Assembly (NCBI GenBank): GCA_964528825.1
Contig: CAZGVB010000008.1
Span: 1 to 55,950, forward strand
Length of the DNA: 55,950 bases
Source: RGIG5612 sp964528825
GTDB taxonomy: Bacteria; Bacillota; Clostridia; Lachnospirales; Lachnospiraceae
Direction of reading: 5' to 3'
Shown: piece by piece, positions 1-8,378 of the stretch
Layout: the number at the start of each line of letters is the position of its first letter
Position numbering within the stretch: the stretch's first letter is position 1
Position numbers and translations under genes: made by a program
Notes under the pieces: generated by a model
Told to the model about the DNA's origin: nothing
What the model saw: only the letters and a program-made list of their open reading frames with translations
Database searches by the model: none

Positions 1-106
1 GTGTGCGAGGAGCAGAAAACGCAGCTTGTTTTTGCGGCATATCTCACACGCGCAGTACTGAAAATTGTCTGAATGAAAGATTTGCAGGCGTTTGCCCCAC
101 AGTGCC
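1..106 (+). repeat. Dispersed intergenic repeat, copy A (cut by window edge)
   Basis: Shares TTTTTGCGGCATATCTCACA with copy C, and GTCTGAATGAAAGATTTGC with copy B (17055-17140); its right part also resembles copies D and F. It ends in CAGTG, like the right ends of copies B and E. It lies just upstream of the cold-shock gene promoter. The left terminus may lie outside the window. Non-coding. Confidence 0.7.
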
Positions 107-135
107 CCGCCGCAATATCGTATACTATGGTTAGA

Positions 136-164
136 TTGACAGTTTGTTATAATTATGTTAAATT
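136..164 (+). promoter_or_regulatory. Putative promoter of the cold-shock gene
   Basis: TTGACA (136-141) is followed after 17 bp by TAAATT (159-164). Alternatively TATAAT at 148-153 with a TGT just before it forms an extended -10. Either would give a leader of about 70-80 nt before the cold-shock start codon, which is typical for csp mRNAs. Which -10 is used cannot be decided from sequence. Confidence 0.55.
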
Positions 165-236
165 GTCGAACAGTATTCAAAGGTGTGGGACGTTAGCCTT
201 TGTAACAATAATACTTATGAAAAGGGAGAATGTGAT

Positions 237-437
237 ATGCAGAAAGGTACCGTAAAGTGGTTTAACAACCAAAAGGGATATGGATTTATCAGCGATGAAT
301 CCGGAAAAGATGTTTTTGTTCATTTTTCTGGTATAAGCCAGGAAGGCTATAAGAGCCTTGAAGAGGGCATTGCAGTAGAATTTGATATAGTCGACGGAGA
401 AAAGGGACCGCAGGCTGTCAATGTAACAAAATGCTGA
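237..437 (+). CDS. csp: Cold-shock domain protein (CspA family)
   Basis: A 66-residue single cold-shock domain: an OB-fold that binds single-stranded RNA/DNA and acts as an RNA chaperone in the cytoplasm. Both nucleic-acid-binding motifs are present: RNP1 KGYGFI (residues 13-18) and RNP2 VFVHF (26-30), and the N-terminus MQKGTVKWFN is typical. I place the start at 237, after AAGGGAGAATGTGAT, because an upstream in-frame extension would add 18 residues not seen in the family. Length matches the family (65-70 aa). It has its own promoter and no clear terminator; proA begins about 100 bp downstream after an A-rich repeat tract. Which csp paralogue it is cannot be told. Confidence 0.93.
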   Translation: MQKGTVKWFNNQKGYGFISDESGKDVFVHFSGISQEGYKSLEEGIAVEFDIVDGEKGPQAVNVTKC

Positions 438-439
438 AT

Positions 440-530
440 TGAGAAAAGTAATAAAATCAGGAAAAATCAATAAAAACAAGAAAAATCAAGAAAATTAAGA
501 AAATCAAGAGAATTAAGAAAAGCTTGTAAT
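440..530 (+). repeat. A-rich degenerate short tandem repeat
   Basis: The csp-proA gap is built of imperfect copies of an 11-12 bp unit of the type AAGAAAATCAAG or AAGAATTAAG. It contains almost no C and no obvious promoter. Similar A-rich material lies upstream of nrdD (4050-4210). It may be slippage-generated; any function in the 5' leader of proA is unknown. Confidence 0.5.
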
Positions 531-535
531 TATAT

Positions 536-1819
536 ATGAGTATCAGAGACGAAGTAAAAAAGATAAAAGAGGCCGCACCATATCTTGCAGCTGCAAGCTG
601 CGAGATGAGAAATGCCGCGTTAAGTAATGCAGCAAAGGCACTTAACGACAATAAAGAAGAGATCTTCAAAGCCAATCAAAAGGATGCCGAAAATGCAAAG
701 ACTGCCGGTATTTCGGCCTCAATACTGAAGAGACTTGTATTTGACGAACACAAGCTTGCCGATTGCATAAGCGGCATAGAGCAGCTTATAAAGCTGCCGG
801 ACCCTATAGGAAAGGTTACACTTGCAAGAGAGCTGGATGAGGGACTTGATCTTTACAGGATCACATGCCCGATAGGTGTGATAGGCGTAGTATTTGAGGC
901 ACGCCCGGATGCTCTTGTACAGATATCATCTCTTTGTATAAAGAGCGGCAATTGTGCCGTGCTTAAGGGAGGCAGGGAAACTGCCGAAAGCAACAAGGTA
1001 TTATTCAAGATCATGCATGATGCCGCGGTGCAGGCCGGGCTGCCGGATAAATGGAGCATGCAGGCCATGCAGCATGAAGAGATAGACGAGCTGCTGCAAT
1101 GTCATGAATATGTAGATCTTCTTATACCGCGCGGCTCTAATGCGTTCGTTCAATATATCATGAACAATACCAAGATACCGGTTATGGGACATGCGGACGG
1201 CATATGCCATACATATGTTGATCGTGAATATGATGCGGATCAGGCGATAAAGATCATTTTGGATGCAAAGACGCAATATCCGGCGGCATGCAATGCAACG
1301 GAGACCCTGCTTGTCGACCGCAAGATCGCAAGAGATTTTCTTCCGATCCTTGCAGAAAAAGCGAGAGAGGCGGGCGTGAGCCTCAATGGCACAGCAGAGG
1401 TCAGAGACATCATCAAAGATGCTGCATTGATATCTGATGATGACTTCAGAAGGGAATATCTTGACCTTTGCATGTCTGTAAAGATAGTAGACGGTGTCTC
1501 GGAGGCTATCAGTCATATAAATAAAAACGGCTCGGGGCATACGGACTGCATCATTTCAAAGAATGAGGCCAATATCAGGCTGTTTATGCAGCTTGTGGAC
1601 TCGGCGGGAGTATATGCAAACTGCTCTACGAGATTCGCGGATGGTTTCAGATATGGATTCGGCGCAGAGGTAGGCATCTCAACCGGAAAGATTCATGCAA
1701 GAGGTCCTGTAGGTCTTGAAGGGCTTGTGACATACAAATACAATTTGTACGGAAATGGCCATATAGTTGCAGATTATGCCGAAGGTCGAAGACAATTTCA
1801 CTTTAAGGATCTTAATTGA
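536..1819 (+). CDS. proA: Gamma-glutamyl phosphate reductase
   Basis: 427 residues, the usual length for ProA, which reduces L-glutamyl-5-phosphate with NADPH to glutamate-5-semialdehyde in proline synthesis. It belongs to the aldehyde-dehydrogenase superfamily. The catalytic cysteine is Cys252 in YPAACNATETLL. The N-terminal part of the cofactor domain shows GVIGVVFEARPD followed by LKGGRE. The C-terminus FGAEVGISTGKIHARGPVGL is typical of ProA. The partner kinase proB is not next to it here: csp is upstream and a surface protein downstream. There is no strong Shine-Dalgarno before the ATG at 536; the leader is the A-rich repeat tract. A 7-bp inverted pair (ACCGGAT / ATCCGGT followed by seven T) near 1846-1909 could be a weak terminator. 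Confidence 0.96.
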   Translation: MSIRDEVKKIKEAAPYLAAASCEMRNAALSNAAKALNDNKEEIFKANQKDAENAKTAGISASILKRLVFDEHKLADCISGIEQLIKLPDPIGKVTLARELDEGLDLYRITCPIGVIGVVFEARPDALVQISSLCIKSGNCAVLKGGRETAESNKVLFKIMHDAAVQAGLPDKWSMQAMQHEEIDELLQCHEYVDLLIPRGSNAFVQYIMNNTKIPVMGHADGICHTYVDREYDADQAIKIILDAKTQYPAACNATETLLVDRKIARDFLPILAEKAREAGVSLNGTAEVRDIIKDAALISDDDFRREYLDLCMSVKIVDGVSEAISHINKNGSGHTDCIISKNEANIRLFMQLVDSAGVYANCSTRFADGFRYGFGAEVGISTGKIHARGPVGLEGLVTYKYNLYGNGHIVADYAEGRRQFHFKDLN

Positions 1820-2084
1820 TATGCATCCGCATTATTTGTTTGATGTGACCGGATCTGGCGAAGAAAGAAGAAAACAGTGACAATTTTTTTCAAAATCCGG
1901 TTTTTTTCATTGAAAAAAACAATATGCAGTCATATAATTACTCGGATATGAATTGGACTCGTAATGAATGATATTGCATCATAGCGAGAGTGCGTGAGCA
2001 GTTCGTGACAGTACGGGGACCTATGATCCACAAAATAAAGATACAGATGGGTAATATGATCTGTAAAAACGGGAGATTGTAGCC

Positions 2085-3485
2085 ATGACCGAAGGATTAA
2101 CGAGAAAATTTAAGAGGTTTGCCTGCATCGGCGTGATCGTTTGTATGCTTTTTTCCATGATATGCATTCAGGCAATAGCAGGTGAAGGAGAAAAGACATA
2201 CAGCGCGGGAGATACGGTGACATATAAGGATGACAGTCACACACTGCCGGAGCTTGGAGATGGCCTTTATTGGCATGGACCTATAGCCGACGTGATACTT
2301 ATCTGTGATAAGGATCATGAGCATAATGCTGAGGATTGCTATGAGATCACCGGGTTTACATGGACTGTTTACAAGAGTCCTACTGTAAGCGGATATTTCT
2401 ATAATCATATTATAGTTAACTTCACCAAAGACGGCGTTGCCGTACCTGCCGACGAAGTAAGCAATGTATCCGTAAAGGTGAATTTTGCGAACGGTGACAG
2501 CAGGGATATGACCGGTGACGGAACCACGGATGATCAGGGATTCAGATTTGTGGGCGCCAGAGACGGAATGTTCGTTTCGGACGGATACGACACCGAGCGC
2601 CAGAGAGTGGCAAGCGTAGTGATAAATTATACTTATGACGAGCTGCAATCCACATGCACTATAGATAAGTTCGAAGATCTCATTGCGGCATATAATCGTT
2701 GCCCGAACAGTGGAATGAGTTCAAATGGGCTTGATTTTATAGTAGAGGCAGAGCAGTCCAAGTATTACTATCAGGTAAATACCGAATATTATACCGGTGA
2801 CAGTGTTGAGCATGACAAGACAACAAGCGATGAAGTGATAAGCACAACAGCATCGGCACTTACATACGATGCTGCGTCCAAGAGCGGTGCTTATGTGCTC
2901 GATGAACAGGCAAGTAATTATAAGAACGTAGATCTTTCGGCGTCAAAGAATGATAAAGATAAGGCAGTAGAGATCAAGCTTGTATACAGGCGTGCACTTT
3001 ATAATGTTTCTTATGAGTTCGTATCGGCAACTGAAGGAGAGGCTCTTCCTGTGGAAGTGAGAAGCCTCCTTCCCGAGTCAAAGGAAATGCCAAACGGAGA
3101 GACTGCAAGTGCACAGACAGAATATGATCCCGTTGAGGTAAAGGACAGCAACGGAGTTGTATCAGGAACATGGACATTCAAGGGATGGGACAGCGCAGAA
3201 AAGACCATATCAGACGCTGCTGTTACATTTACCGGAAAATGGGAATATACTGCAGCATCAGACGATGGTAAGAAAGATGACACCAAAGATGACACCGAAG
3301 ATGACACCAAAGATGATGCAGATAAGACTGACAATACCAAAGATAATACGGATAAGACCGATAATGCCAAAAGTGATGTAAAGACAGCTGATACCGCACC
3401 TTCCGTTCCTTTTGCGGCAGCAATGCTTCTTGCAGGTGCCGGTATAGCCATTGCCGTGGCAAAGAGAAGAAGCTCGAAGTCTTAA
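2085..3485 (+). CDS. Secreted SHIRT-domain surface protein with C-terminal membrane anchor
   Basis: 466 residues. A signal peptide occupies roughly residues 1-33 (basic start, hydrophobic core, AIAGE cleavage region). Residues about 34-300 are a Thr/Asp/Tyr-rich extracellular region I cannot assign. Residues about 306-387 look like a SHIRT domain, the beta-rich stalk repeat of Gram-positive adhesins: YNVSYEFVS, LPVEVRSLLP, WTFKGWD, FTGKWEY. Then comes a low-complexity Lys/Asp/Thr stretch coded by 12-bp repeats (about 391-430), then KTADTAPSVP, a hydrophobic segment and a KRRSS tail. The end is laid out like a sortase signal, but LPxTG is missing; KTADTAP looks like a decayed KTGDTAP. Probably a cell-wall or membrane-tethered surface protein; ligand unknown. 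It is monocistronic, followed by a strong terminator. Confidence 0.72.
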   Translation: MTEGLTRKFKRFACIGVIVCMLFSMICIQAIAGEGEKTYSAGDTVTYKDDSHTLPELGDGLYWHGPIADVILICDKDHEHNAEDCYEITGFTWTVYKSPTVSGYFYNHIIVNFTKDGVAVPADEVSNVSVKVNFANGDSRDMTGDGTTDDQGFRFVGARDGMFVSDGYDTERQRVASVVINYTYDELQSTCTIDKFEDLIAAYNRCPNSGMSSNGLDFIVEAEQSKYYYQVNTEYYTGDSVEHDKTTSDEVISTTASALTYDAASKSGAYVLDEQASNYKNVDLSASKNDKDKAVEIKLVYRRALYNVSYEFVSATEGEALPVEVRSLLPESKEMPNGETASAQTEYDPVEVKDSNGVVSGTWTFKGWDSAEKTISDAAVTFTGKWEYTAASDDGKKDDTKDDTEDDTKDDADKTDNTKDNTDKTDNAKSDVKTADTAPSVPFAAAMLLAGAGIAIAVAKRRSSKS

Positions 3486-3522
3486 ATAGATGCTTTAAGT
3501 CATGATAGAATTTAACCAAGCG

Positions 3523-3549
3523 GCGGCCCTGAAGAAGGGCCGCTTTTTT
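3523..3549 (+). terminator. Rho-independent terminator of the surface-protein gene
   Basis: GCGGCCC (3523-3529), 7-nt loop, GGGCCGC (3537-3543), then six T. A perfect GC-rich stem. Confidence 0.92.
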
Positions 3550-3588
3550 GAATGAAGGTTTTGCAGATGTTTACCCTGCAGCGGCCCG
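3550..3588 (+). repeat. Dispersed intergenic repeat, copy F (right-end fragment)
   Basis: About 30 of 39 positions match the right part of copy A (GAATGAA..TTTGCAG..GTTT.CCC..CAG). It abuts the terminator of the surface-protein gene directly. Confidence 0.5.
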
Positions 3589-3665
3589 AAAACAAAAAAT
3601 AAATAAAAACATGTAGAAAAATATAATTTATGTGATATAATAATCAACGCTTGTTCAAAAAGCAT

Positions 3666-3739
3666 CGGGGTGTGGCTCAGTTTGGTAGAGCGCTAGGTTC
3701 GGGACTTAGAGGTCGCGCGTTCGAATCGCGTCACCCCGA
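3666..3739 (+). tRNA. tRNA-Pro (anticodon CGG)
   Basis: A complete 74-nt cloverleaf. Acceptor CGGGGTG pairs fully with CACCCCG (3732-3738); D arm GCTC/GAGC; anticodon arm CTAGG-TTCGGGA-CTTAG with CGG at 3700-3702; T arm GCGCG-TTCGAAT-CGCGT; discriminator A. CCA is not encoded and must be added by a nucleotidyltransferase. CGG reads CCG proline codons. It is a single tRNA followed at once by a terminator. Confidence 0.96.
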
Positions 3740-3742
3740 TCG

Positions 3743-3775
3743 ATATCCGGAGGAAGTCTTTCCTCCGGATATTTT
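3743..3775 (+). terminator. Terminator after tRNA-Pro
   Basis: A 13-bp perfect stem, ATATCCGGAGGAA with TTCCTCCGGATAT, 4-nt loop, followed by TTT. It starts 4 nt after the tRNA. Confidence 0.9.
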
Positions 3776-3925
3776 GTGCCATGATGCGGTGCAAATATCT
3801 ATAAGCGTCTTGGGGCCTGCGGCATTCATGACAGGTGACAGCCCTTCGTACTTTATTCTGTCTTCAAAAGTCAAGCATTTTATTTCATATTGTCCGATTT
3901 CACAAAAATAAAGGCTAATATTCTA

Positions 3926-3977
3926 ACACAAAATATTGTGCGTATTACTTGACATACATACAATATATGGATAAAAT
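3926..3977 (+). promoter_or_regulatory. nrdD promoter overlapped by two NrdR boxes
   Basis: Promoter: TTGACA (3949-3954), 17-bp spacer, TAAAAT (3972-3977). Two copies of the NrdR operator pattern (acaCwAtATaTwGwg) are visible: ACACAAAATATTGTG at 3926-3940 and a weaker ACAATATATGG centred near 3966. The key C residues are at 3929 and 3961, 32 bp or about three helical turns apart, the usual spacing for NrdR. The second box fills the -35/-10 spacer, so binding should block RNA polymerase when dATP is high. The boxes are a pattern match by eye. Confidence 0.78.
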
Positions 3978-4049
3978 TTTAGGCGTCGGTCATCATATAT
4001 GCGCAGGATTGAGCACGCTGCGGCAAGGGCGAATTGAAACGCGAAAATG

Positions 4050-4210
4050 ACCGAAAACAAGTAAATGAATAAAAGCAAATAAATAAGAGCAAGCAAATAA
4101 ATAAAAGCGAATAAACAAAAACAAATAAATAAAAGCAAACATATAAATAAAAGCTAACATATAAAAAAGCATATATAAAAGCAAATAAATAAAAGTAAAT
4201 GAACAAAAGA
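4050..4210 (+). repeat. A-rich degenerate repeat in the nrdD leader
   Basis: Imperfect reiteration of AAATAAATAAAAGC-like units with variants such as CATATAAATAAAAGC. On the transcribed strand it is almost free of C and should be unstructured. It makes up most of the roughly 260-nt leader between the promoter and the nrdD ribosome-binding site. Confidence 0.5.
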
Positions 4211-4241
4211 CTTACAACAAATCTTTGAGGGAGATGTATGT

Positions 4242-6419
4242 ATGAAGATCATCAAGAGAAGCGGTGAAGAGGTAGATTATGATGCTGCCAAGATCGAAAA
4301 TGCCATTATAAAAGCGAACAATTCCGTTGCGGATTCCGAACGAATGGACCCGCTTACCATTCGCATTATTGTCAATGCGGTAACGCTTGAGTGTGAATAT
4401 CTCGGACGCGCGCCAAGCGTGGAAGAGATACAGGATATGGTAGAGAACCATATCATGAGGCAGAACGCTTTTAATGTTGCCAGAAATTATATCACCTACA
4501 GATACAAGAGGGCTGTTATACGTAAGTCCAATACGACAGATCAGCAGATACTCAGTCTTATTGATTGTGTAAATGAGGAGGTAAAACAGGAAAATTCCAA
4601 CAAGAATCCGGTCGTAAACAGCGTTCAGAGGGATTATATGGCAGGTGAGGTGAGCAAGGATATCACCAAGAGATTTCTCCTTCCGCAGAAGATCGTTGAG
4701 GCTCATGAAAATGGTATCATACATTTCCATGATGCCGATTATTTCGCACAGCGCATGCACAATTGCTGCCTGGTCAATCTTGAGGATATGCTCCAAAACG
4801 GCACTGTCATCTCGGAGACTATGATAGAAAGACCGAAGAGCTTTGTGACCGCATGCAATGTGGCTACTCAGGTCATGGCTCAGGTCGCATCAAATCAATA
4901 TGGCGGACAGAGCATATCATTGGCTCATCTTGCACCATTTGTCGATGTGAGCAGACAGAAATTCCGCAAAAAGATAAAAGAAAATCTCGAATCCGCAGGC
5001 ATGAGCTACACTGAAGAGATGCTGGAGAAGCTTACAGAGGACAGAGTAAGAGACGAGATACAGCAGGGTGTACAGACTATCCAATATCAGGTTACGACAC
5101 TCATGACGACCAACGGGCAGGCACCTTTTGTGACAGTCTTTATGTATCTGGATGAGGTTCCCGAGGGCAGGCTCAGAGATGATCTGGCTCTTGTCATAGA
5201 AGAGACATTGAGGCAGCGTATCTTAGGCGTAAAAAATGAAAACGGCGTCTATATTACACCGGCCTTTCCGAAGCTGATATATGTGCTTGAAGAGGATAAT
5301 GTGCGTCCGGGGTCAAAATATTATGACCTGACAGTACTGTCTGCAAAATGCACCGCGAAGAGGATGGTTCCGGATTATATTTCCGAAAAGAAGATGCTGG
5401 AGCTTAAGGTGGATAAAAACGGTGAGGGGCATTGCTATCCGTGCATGGGATGCAGAAGCTTCCTTACACCGTATGTGGATAATGACGGCAATCCGAAATA
5501 TTACGGCAGGTTCAATCAGGGCGTTGTAACTATCAACCTGGTAGATGTTGCATGCTCCTCAGCTAAGGATGAACAGAAATTCTGGAAGATATTGGATGAG
5601 AGACTGGAGCTTTGCTATGAGGCACTTATGTGCAGACACAACAGGCTGATGGGAACACTTTCGGATGCGGCACCGATCCTCTGGCAGAACGGAGCCCTTG
5701 CAAGGCTTAAGAAGGGCGAGACGATAGACAAGCTTCTTTTCGGAGGATATTCTACGATATCACTCGGATATGCGGGATTGCATGAATGCACATACTATAT
5801 GAAGGGTGTTTCGCATACAGATCCTGCAGGAAAGGAATTTGCACTCAAGCTGATGAGGCGCCTCAATGATGCATGCGCCGCATGGAAGGCCAAGGAAAAT
5901 ATGGATTTCAGCCTGTATGGCACACCGCTTGAATCTACGACATATAAATTCGCAAAGTGCCTTCAGAAGAGATTCGGAAGGATACCGGGAGTGACCGACA
6001 AGAATTATATAACCAACAGCTATCATGTACATGTCACAGAGCAGATAAATGCATTTGAAAAACTGAAATTCGAATCAGAATTTCAGGCGCTTTCTCCGGG
6101 AGGAGCTATCAGCTATATAGAAGTACCTGATATGAAGGACAATATCGAGGCTGTATTATCGGTCATCGGATATATTTATGACAACATAATGTATGCCGAA
6201 CTGAATACAAAGAGCGACTACTGCCAGGTATGCGGTTATGACGGTGAGATACAGATAGTAGAGGACGAATCAGGAAAGCTTATTTGGGAATGTCCGAATT
6301 GCAAAAACCGCGATCAGAACAAGATGAACGTGGCAAGGCGAACCTGCGGATATATAGGGACGCAGTTCTGGAATCAGGGCAGGACTCAGGAGATCAAGGA
6401 CAGAGTATTGCATCTGTGA
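4242..6419 (+). CDS. nrdD: Anaerobic (class III) ribonucleoside-triphosphate reductase
   Basis: 725 residues. It makes deoxyribonucleotides from ribonucleoside triphosphates without oxygen, using a glycyl radical. Residues about 1-90 form an ATP-cone (MKIIKRSGEEVDYDAAKIENAI), the allosteric site for ATP/dATP. The C-terminus has the radical site RRTCGYIG with Gly703, preceded by a zinc site of four cysteines (Cys661, Cys664, Cys684, Cys687). The start at 4242 follows GAGGGAGATGTATGT. The activase nrdG lies 43 bp downstream, giving a complete class III system. Transcription is probably under NrdR control. No class I or II reductase is in this window. Confidence 0.98.
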   Translation: MKIIKRSGEEVDYDAAKIENAIIKANNSVADSERMDPLTIRIIVNAVTLECEYLGRAPSVEEIQDMVENHIMRQNAFNVARNYITYRYKRAVIRKSNTTDQQILSLIDCVNEEVKQENSNKNPVVNSVQRDYMAGEVSKDITKRFLLPQKIVEAHENGIIHFHDADYFAQRMHNCCLVNLEDMLQNGTVISETMIERPKSFVTACNVATQVMAQVASNQYGGQSISLAHLAPFVDVSRQKFRKKIKENLESAGMSYTEEMLEKLTEDRVRDEIQQGVQTIQYQVTTLMTTNGQAPFVTVFMYLDEVPEGRLRDDLALVIEETLRQRILGVKNENGVYITPAFPKLIYVLEEDNVRPGSKYYDLTVLSAKCTAKRMVPDYISEKKMLELKVDKNGEGHCYPCMGCRSFLTPYVDNDGNPKYYGRFNQGVVTINLVDVACSSAKDEQKFWKILDERLELCYEALMCRHNRLMGTLSDAAPILWQNGALARLKKGETIDKLLFGGYSTISLGYAGLHECTYYMKGVSHTDPAGKEFALKLMRRLNDACAAWKAKENMDFSLYGTPLESTTYKFAKCLQKRFGRIPGVTDKNYITNSYHVHVTEQINAFEKLKFESEFQALSPGGAISYIEVPDMKDNIEAVLSVIGYIYDNIMYAELNTKSDYCQVCGYDGEIQIVEDESGKLIWECPNCKNRDQNKMNVARRTCGYIGTQFWNQGRTQEIKDRVLHL

Positions 6420-6462
6420 TCCTTTGCCGCGGATAGCCTGAAGATCAGGGGATTTGGAAAAG

Positions 6463-6996
6463 ATGTATTATTCCGAAATAAAATTTTGCGATATTGCCGA
6501 CGGCGTTGGAGTAAGGACTACTTTATTCGTGTCAGGCTGCAGAAATCATTGCGAGGGATGCTTTCAGCCGCAGACATGGAGCTTTGATAACGGAAGGCCT
6601 TTTACAGAGGAGACACAGGATAGGATCATCGAGAGCATGAGCCCTGACTATATAGCGGGGCTGACGCTGCTCGGCGGTGAACCGTTCGAAGAGGAAAATC
6701 AAGCCGCACTCCTGCCTTTTATGAAAAGATTCAAAGCCGAGTGTCCGCAAAAGGATGTATGGGCATTTACGGGATATCTGCTTGACGATCTGCTTCCCGG
6801 CGGAAGAAAGCATACCGAATACACAGAAGGACTCTTAGATACGATAGATATATTGGTAGACGGGCCGTTTGTGCTCTCTAGGAGGAACCTTATGCTGAGA
6901 TTTCGCGGCTCCGAGAATCAAAGAATATTGAACCTCAGAGAGACACTTAAAGCAAAAAAGGCGATATTGTGGGACGGCTGCGAAGACAGAGCGTGA
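6463..6996 (+). CDS. nrdG: Anaerobic ribonucleotide reductase activating protein (radical SAM)
   Basis: 177 residues from the ATG at 6463 (AGGGG 11 nt upstream); an in-frame TTG at 6454 would add three residues. NrdG uses a 4Fe-4S cluster and S-adenosylmethionine to put the glycyl radical on NrdD. The cluster ligands CxxxCxxC are Cys26, Cys30 and Cys33 in GCRNHCEGCF, followed by QPQTW. The SAM-binding GGEP motif is in LTLLGGEPFEEEN. Length and architecture are normal. It is co-transcribed with nrdD; a short T-run after the stop may end the transcript. Confidence 0.97.
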   Translation: MYYSEIKFCDIADGVGVRTTLFVSGCRNHCEGCFQPQTWSFDNGRPFTEETQDRIIESMSPDYIAGLTLLGGEPFEEENQAALLPFMKRFKAECPQKDVWAFTGYLLDDLLPGGRKHTEYTEGLLDTIDILVDGPFVLSRRNLMLRFRGSENQRILNLRETLKAKKAILWDGCEDRA

Positions 6997-7068
6997 TGCA
7001 GTCTGCTTTTTTGTTATCTTGCCGCATATCATTTCTATATATGACATGAAAAGCGTAAATATTAACAG

Positions 7069-7098
7069 CTGACACAGCAGCTTTATAAATGTTATAAT
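7069..7098 (+). promoter_or_regulatory. Promoter of the O-antigen-ligase-like gene
   Basis: CTGACA (7069-7074), 18-bp spacer, TATAAT (7093-7098) preceded by TGT (extended -10). The ribosome-binding site AAAGGAGAAAGAG lies about 20 bp downstream. Confidence 0.6.
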
Positions 7099-7130
7099 CA
7101 GATTTCCGAGATTATACAAAGGAGAAAGAG

Positions 7131-8378
7131 ATGAACGCTGCTGAGAAGACTGTAAGAAAAATACTCAAGGGATTTCCCGGCGTTGTCATATTCTTTTTTT
7201 CACTTATTTCCTTTTATCTTCCTTATGAGGCTGAGATCTGTCCGTATATCCTGAAATATCTTCCGTATTCCAGATATATCGCGGGAGGTCTGCTCATTAT
7301 AGCCTTTTTTACATTATATTGCAGCAGACTCAGACTGTTTCGCGACAATTGGTATCTTCTCGCCGTTTGTATTTTCATCATAATATTGATCTATTCGACA
7401 TATATCAATGATGCCGACCTAAAGAGCGCACTTGGCAGCAAGGGCGTTACGGCTATATTTGCAATAATGAATATGGCGATCTTTCTGAGAGTCACCCCCA
7501 AACGTACCCTGCTTATAGCGTTTTTTTGGTATCTTGCGATCAATATAGCAAATACATATTGCATATTCCGCTTTTGGGGAGTGGGCCTATGGGAAGTATG
7601 GGGTGTGAGCAGAAACGAACTCATATCCATCGTAGGCAATTATAACGGAGGTGTCGAATTCGTCCTGCCGATGGCTCTTTGCGGCTCAGCATATGCGCAT
7701 AAATACGGCAAATGGATGGATTATCTGAATTATGCGGCTATGCTGATGAGCCTTGCAATGGCTTTCAAATGTGATTCATGGACACAGATAATAGTATATG
7801 CGCTCGCCATCGGATTCATGATAGTAGGCAATATCGCGATGATCGCCAAGGGCGCGGCACATGTGATAAGGCTTATATTCAATCCTATACTTATGGTGGG
7901 AGCAAATGCAGCCGTTTATATCGTGGTCGTATGGATGGGCAATGCCGAGTGGGTCACAAAATTCGGTATAGACCAATCCTTTCACGGCAGACGCCATATA
8001 TGGGATATGGCCATAAGCTATATATATGAAAAGCCTATATGGGGCAACGGACTCGAGACCGTAAACAGAGTGGCATCCAAGATCACGGGATATGCTCATT
8101 CACACAGCTTTTTCCTGCATATGACATATGTAACCGGAATAATAGGTACCGCCGTGATCATAGCACTCCTTGCTGTCACTGTCATCGTATGGTTCAGAGT
8201 GAAGAATGACAGAGTAGCATACGTGATGTCCTTTATGACATTCCTTTTGTGCCTTACGAACCTTTTTGAGATGTATACGATACCTTTCTTCTTATATACG
8301 TTGGGCATGATCTATTATATCGGAAAGACGTCGGATGAGCATAATGCAAATACAAGACAAAATACAAAGCATAGATAA
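7131..8378 (+). CDS. O-antigen ligase/polymerase-like polytopic membrane protein
   Basis: 415 residues with roughly ten or more hydrophobic segments spread over the whole length. The C-terminal half carries the pattern of the Wzy/WaaL-like O-antigen ligase domain: GRRHIWDMAISYIYEKPIWG, GNGLE, then HSHSFFLHMTYVTGIIG (the usual R..W....P..G.G followed by H.....G..G). Such proteins polymerise or ligate lipid-linked glycans on the outer face of the membrane. No glycosyltransferases or flippase genes are nearby, so the glycan is unknown. The start at 7131 has a good Shine-Dalgarno. Its 3' end overlaps azlC by 44 bp, so the two are probably translated from one message. Confidence 0.7.
   Translation: MNAAEKTVRKILKGFPGVVIFFFSLISFYLPYEAEICPYILKYLPYSRYIAGGLLIIAFFTLYCSRLRLFRDNWYLLAVCIFIIILIYSTYINDADLKSALGSKGVTAIFAIMNMAIFLRVTPKRTLLIAFFWYLAINIANTYCIFRFWGVGLWEVWGVSRNELISIVGNYNGGVEFVLPMALCGSAYAHKYGKWMDYLNYAAMLMSLAMAFKCDSWTQIIVYALAIGFMIVGNIAMIAKGAAHVIRLIFNPILMVGANAAVYIVVVWMGNAEWVTKFGIDQSFHGRRHIWDMAISYIYEKPIWGNGLETVNRVASKITGYAHSHSFFLHMTYVTGIIGTAVIIALLAVTVIVWFRVKNDRVAYVMSFMTFLLCLTNLFEMYTIPFFLYTLGMIYYIGKTSDEHNANTRQNTKHR

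Noticed and set aside
2097..2648. Long reverse-strand frame opposite the SHIRT-domain gene
   Set aside because: No RBS, no recognisable domain, and the + strand gene has signal peptide, domain and terminator.
3651..3911. Small open frame across the tRNA-Pro gene
   Set aside because: It reads straight through the tRNA and its terminator; composition is explained by the tRNA.
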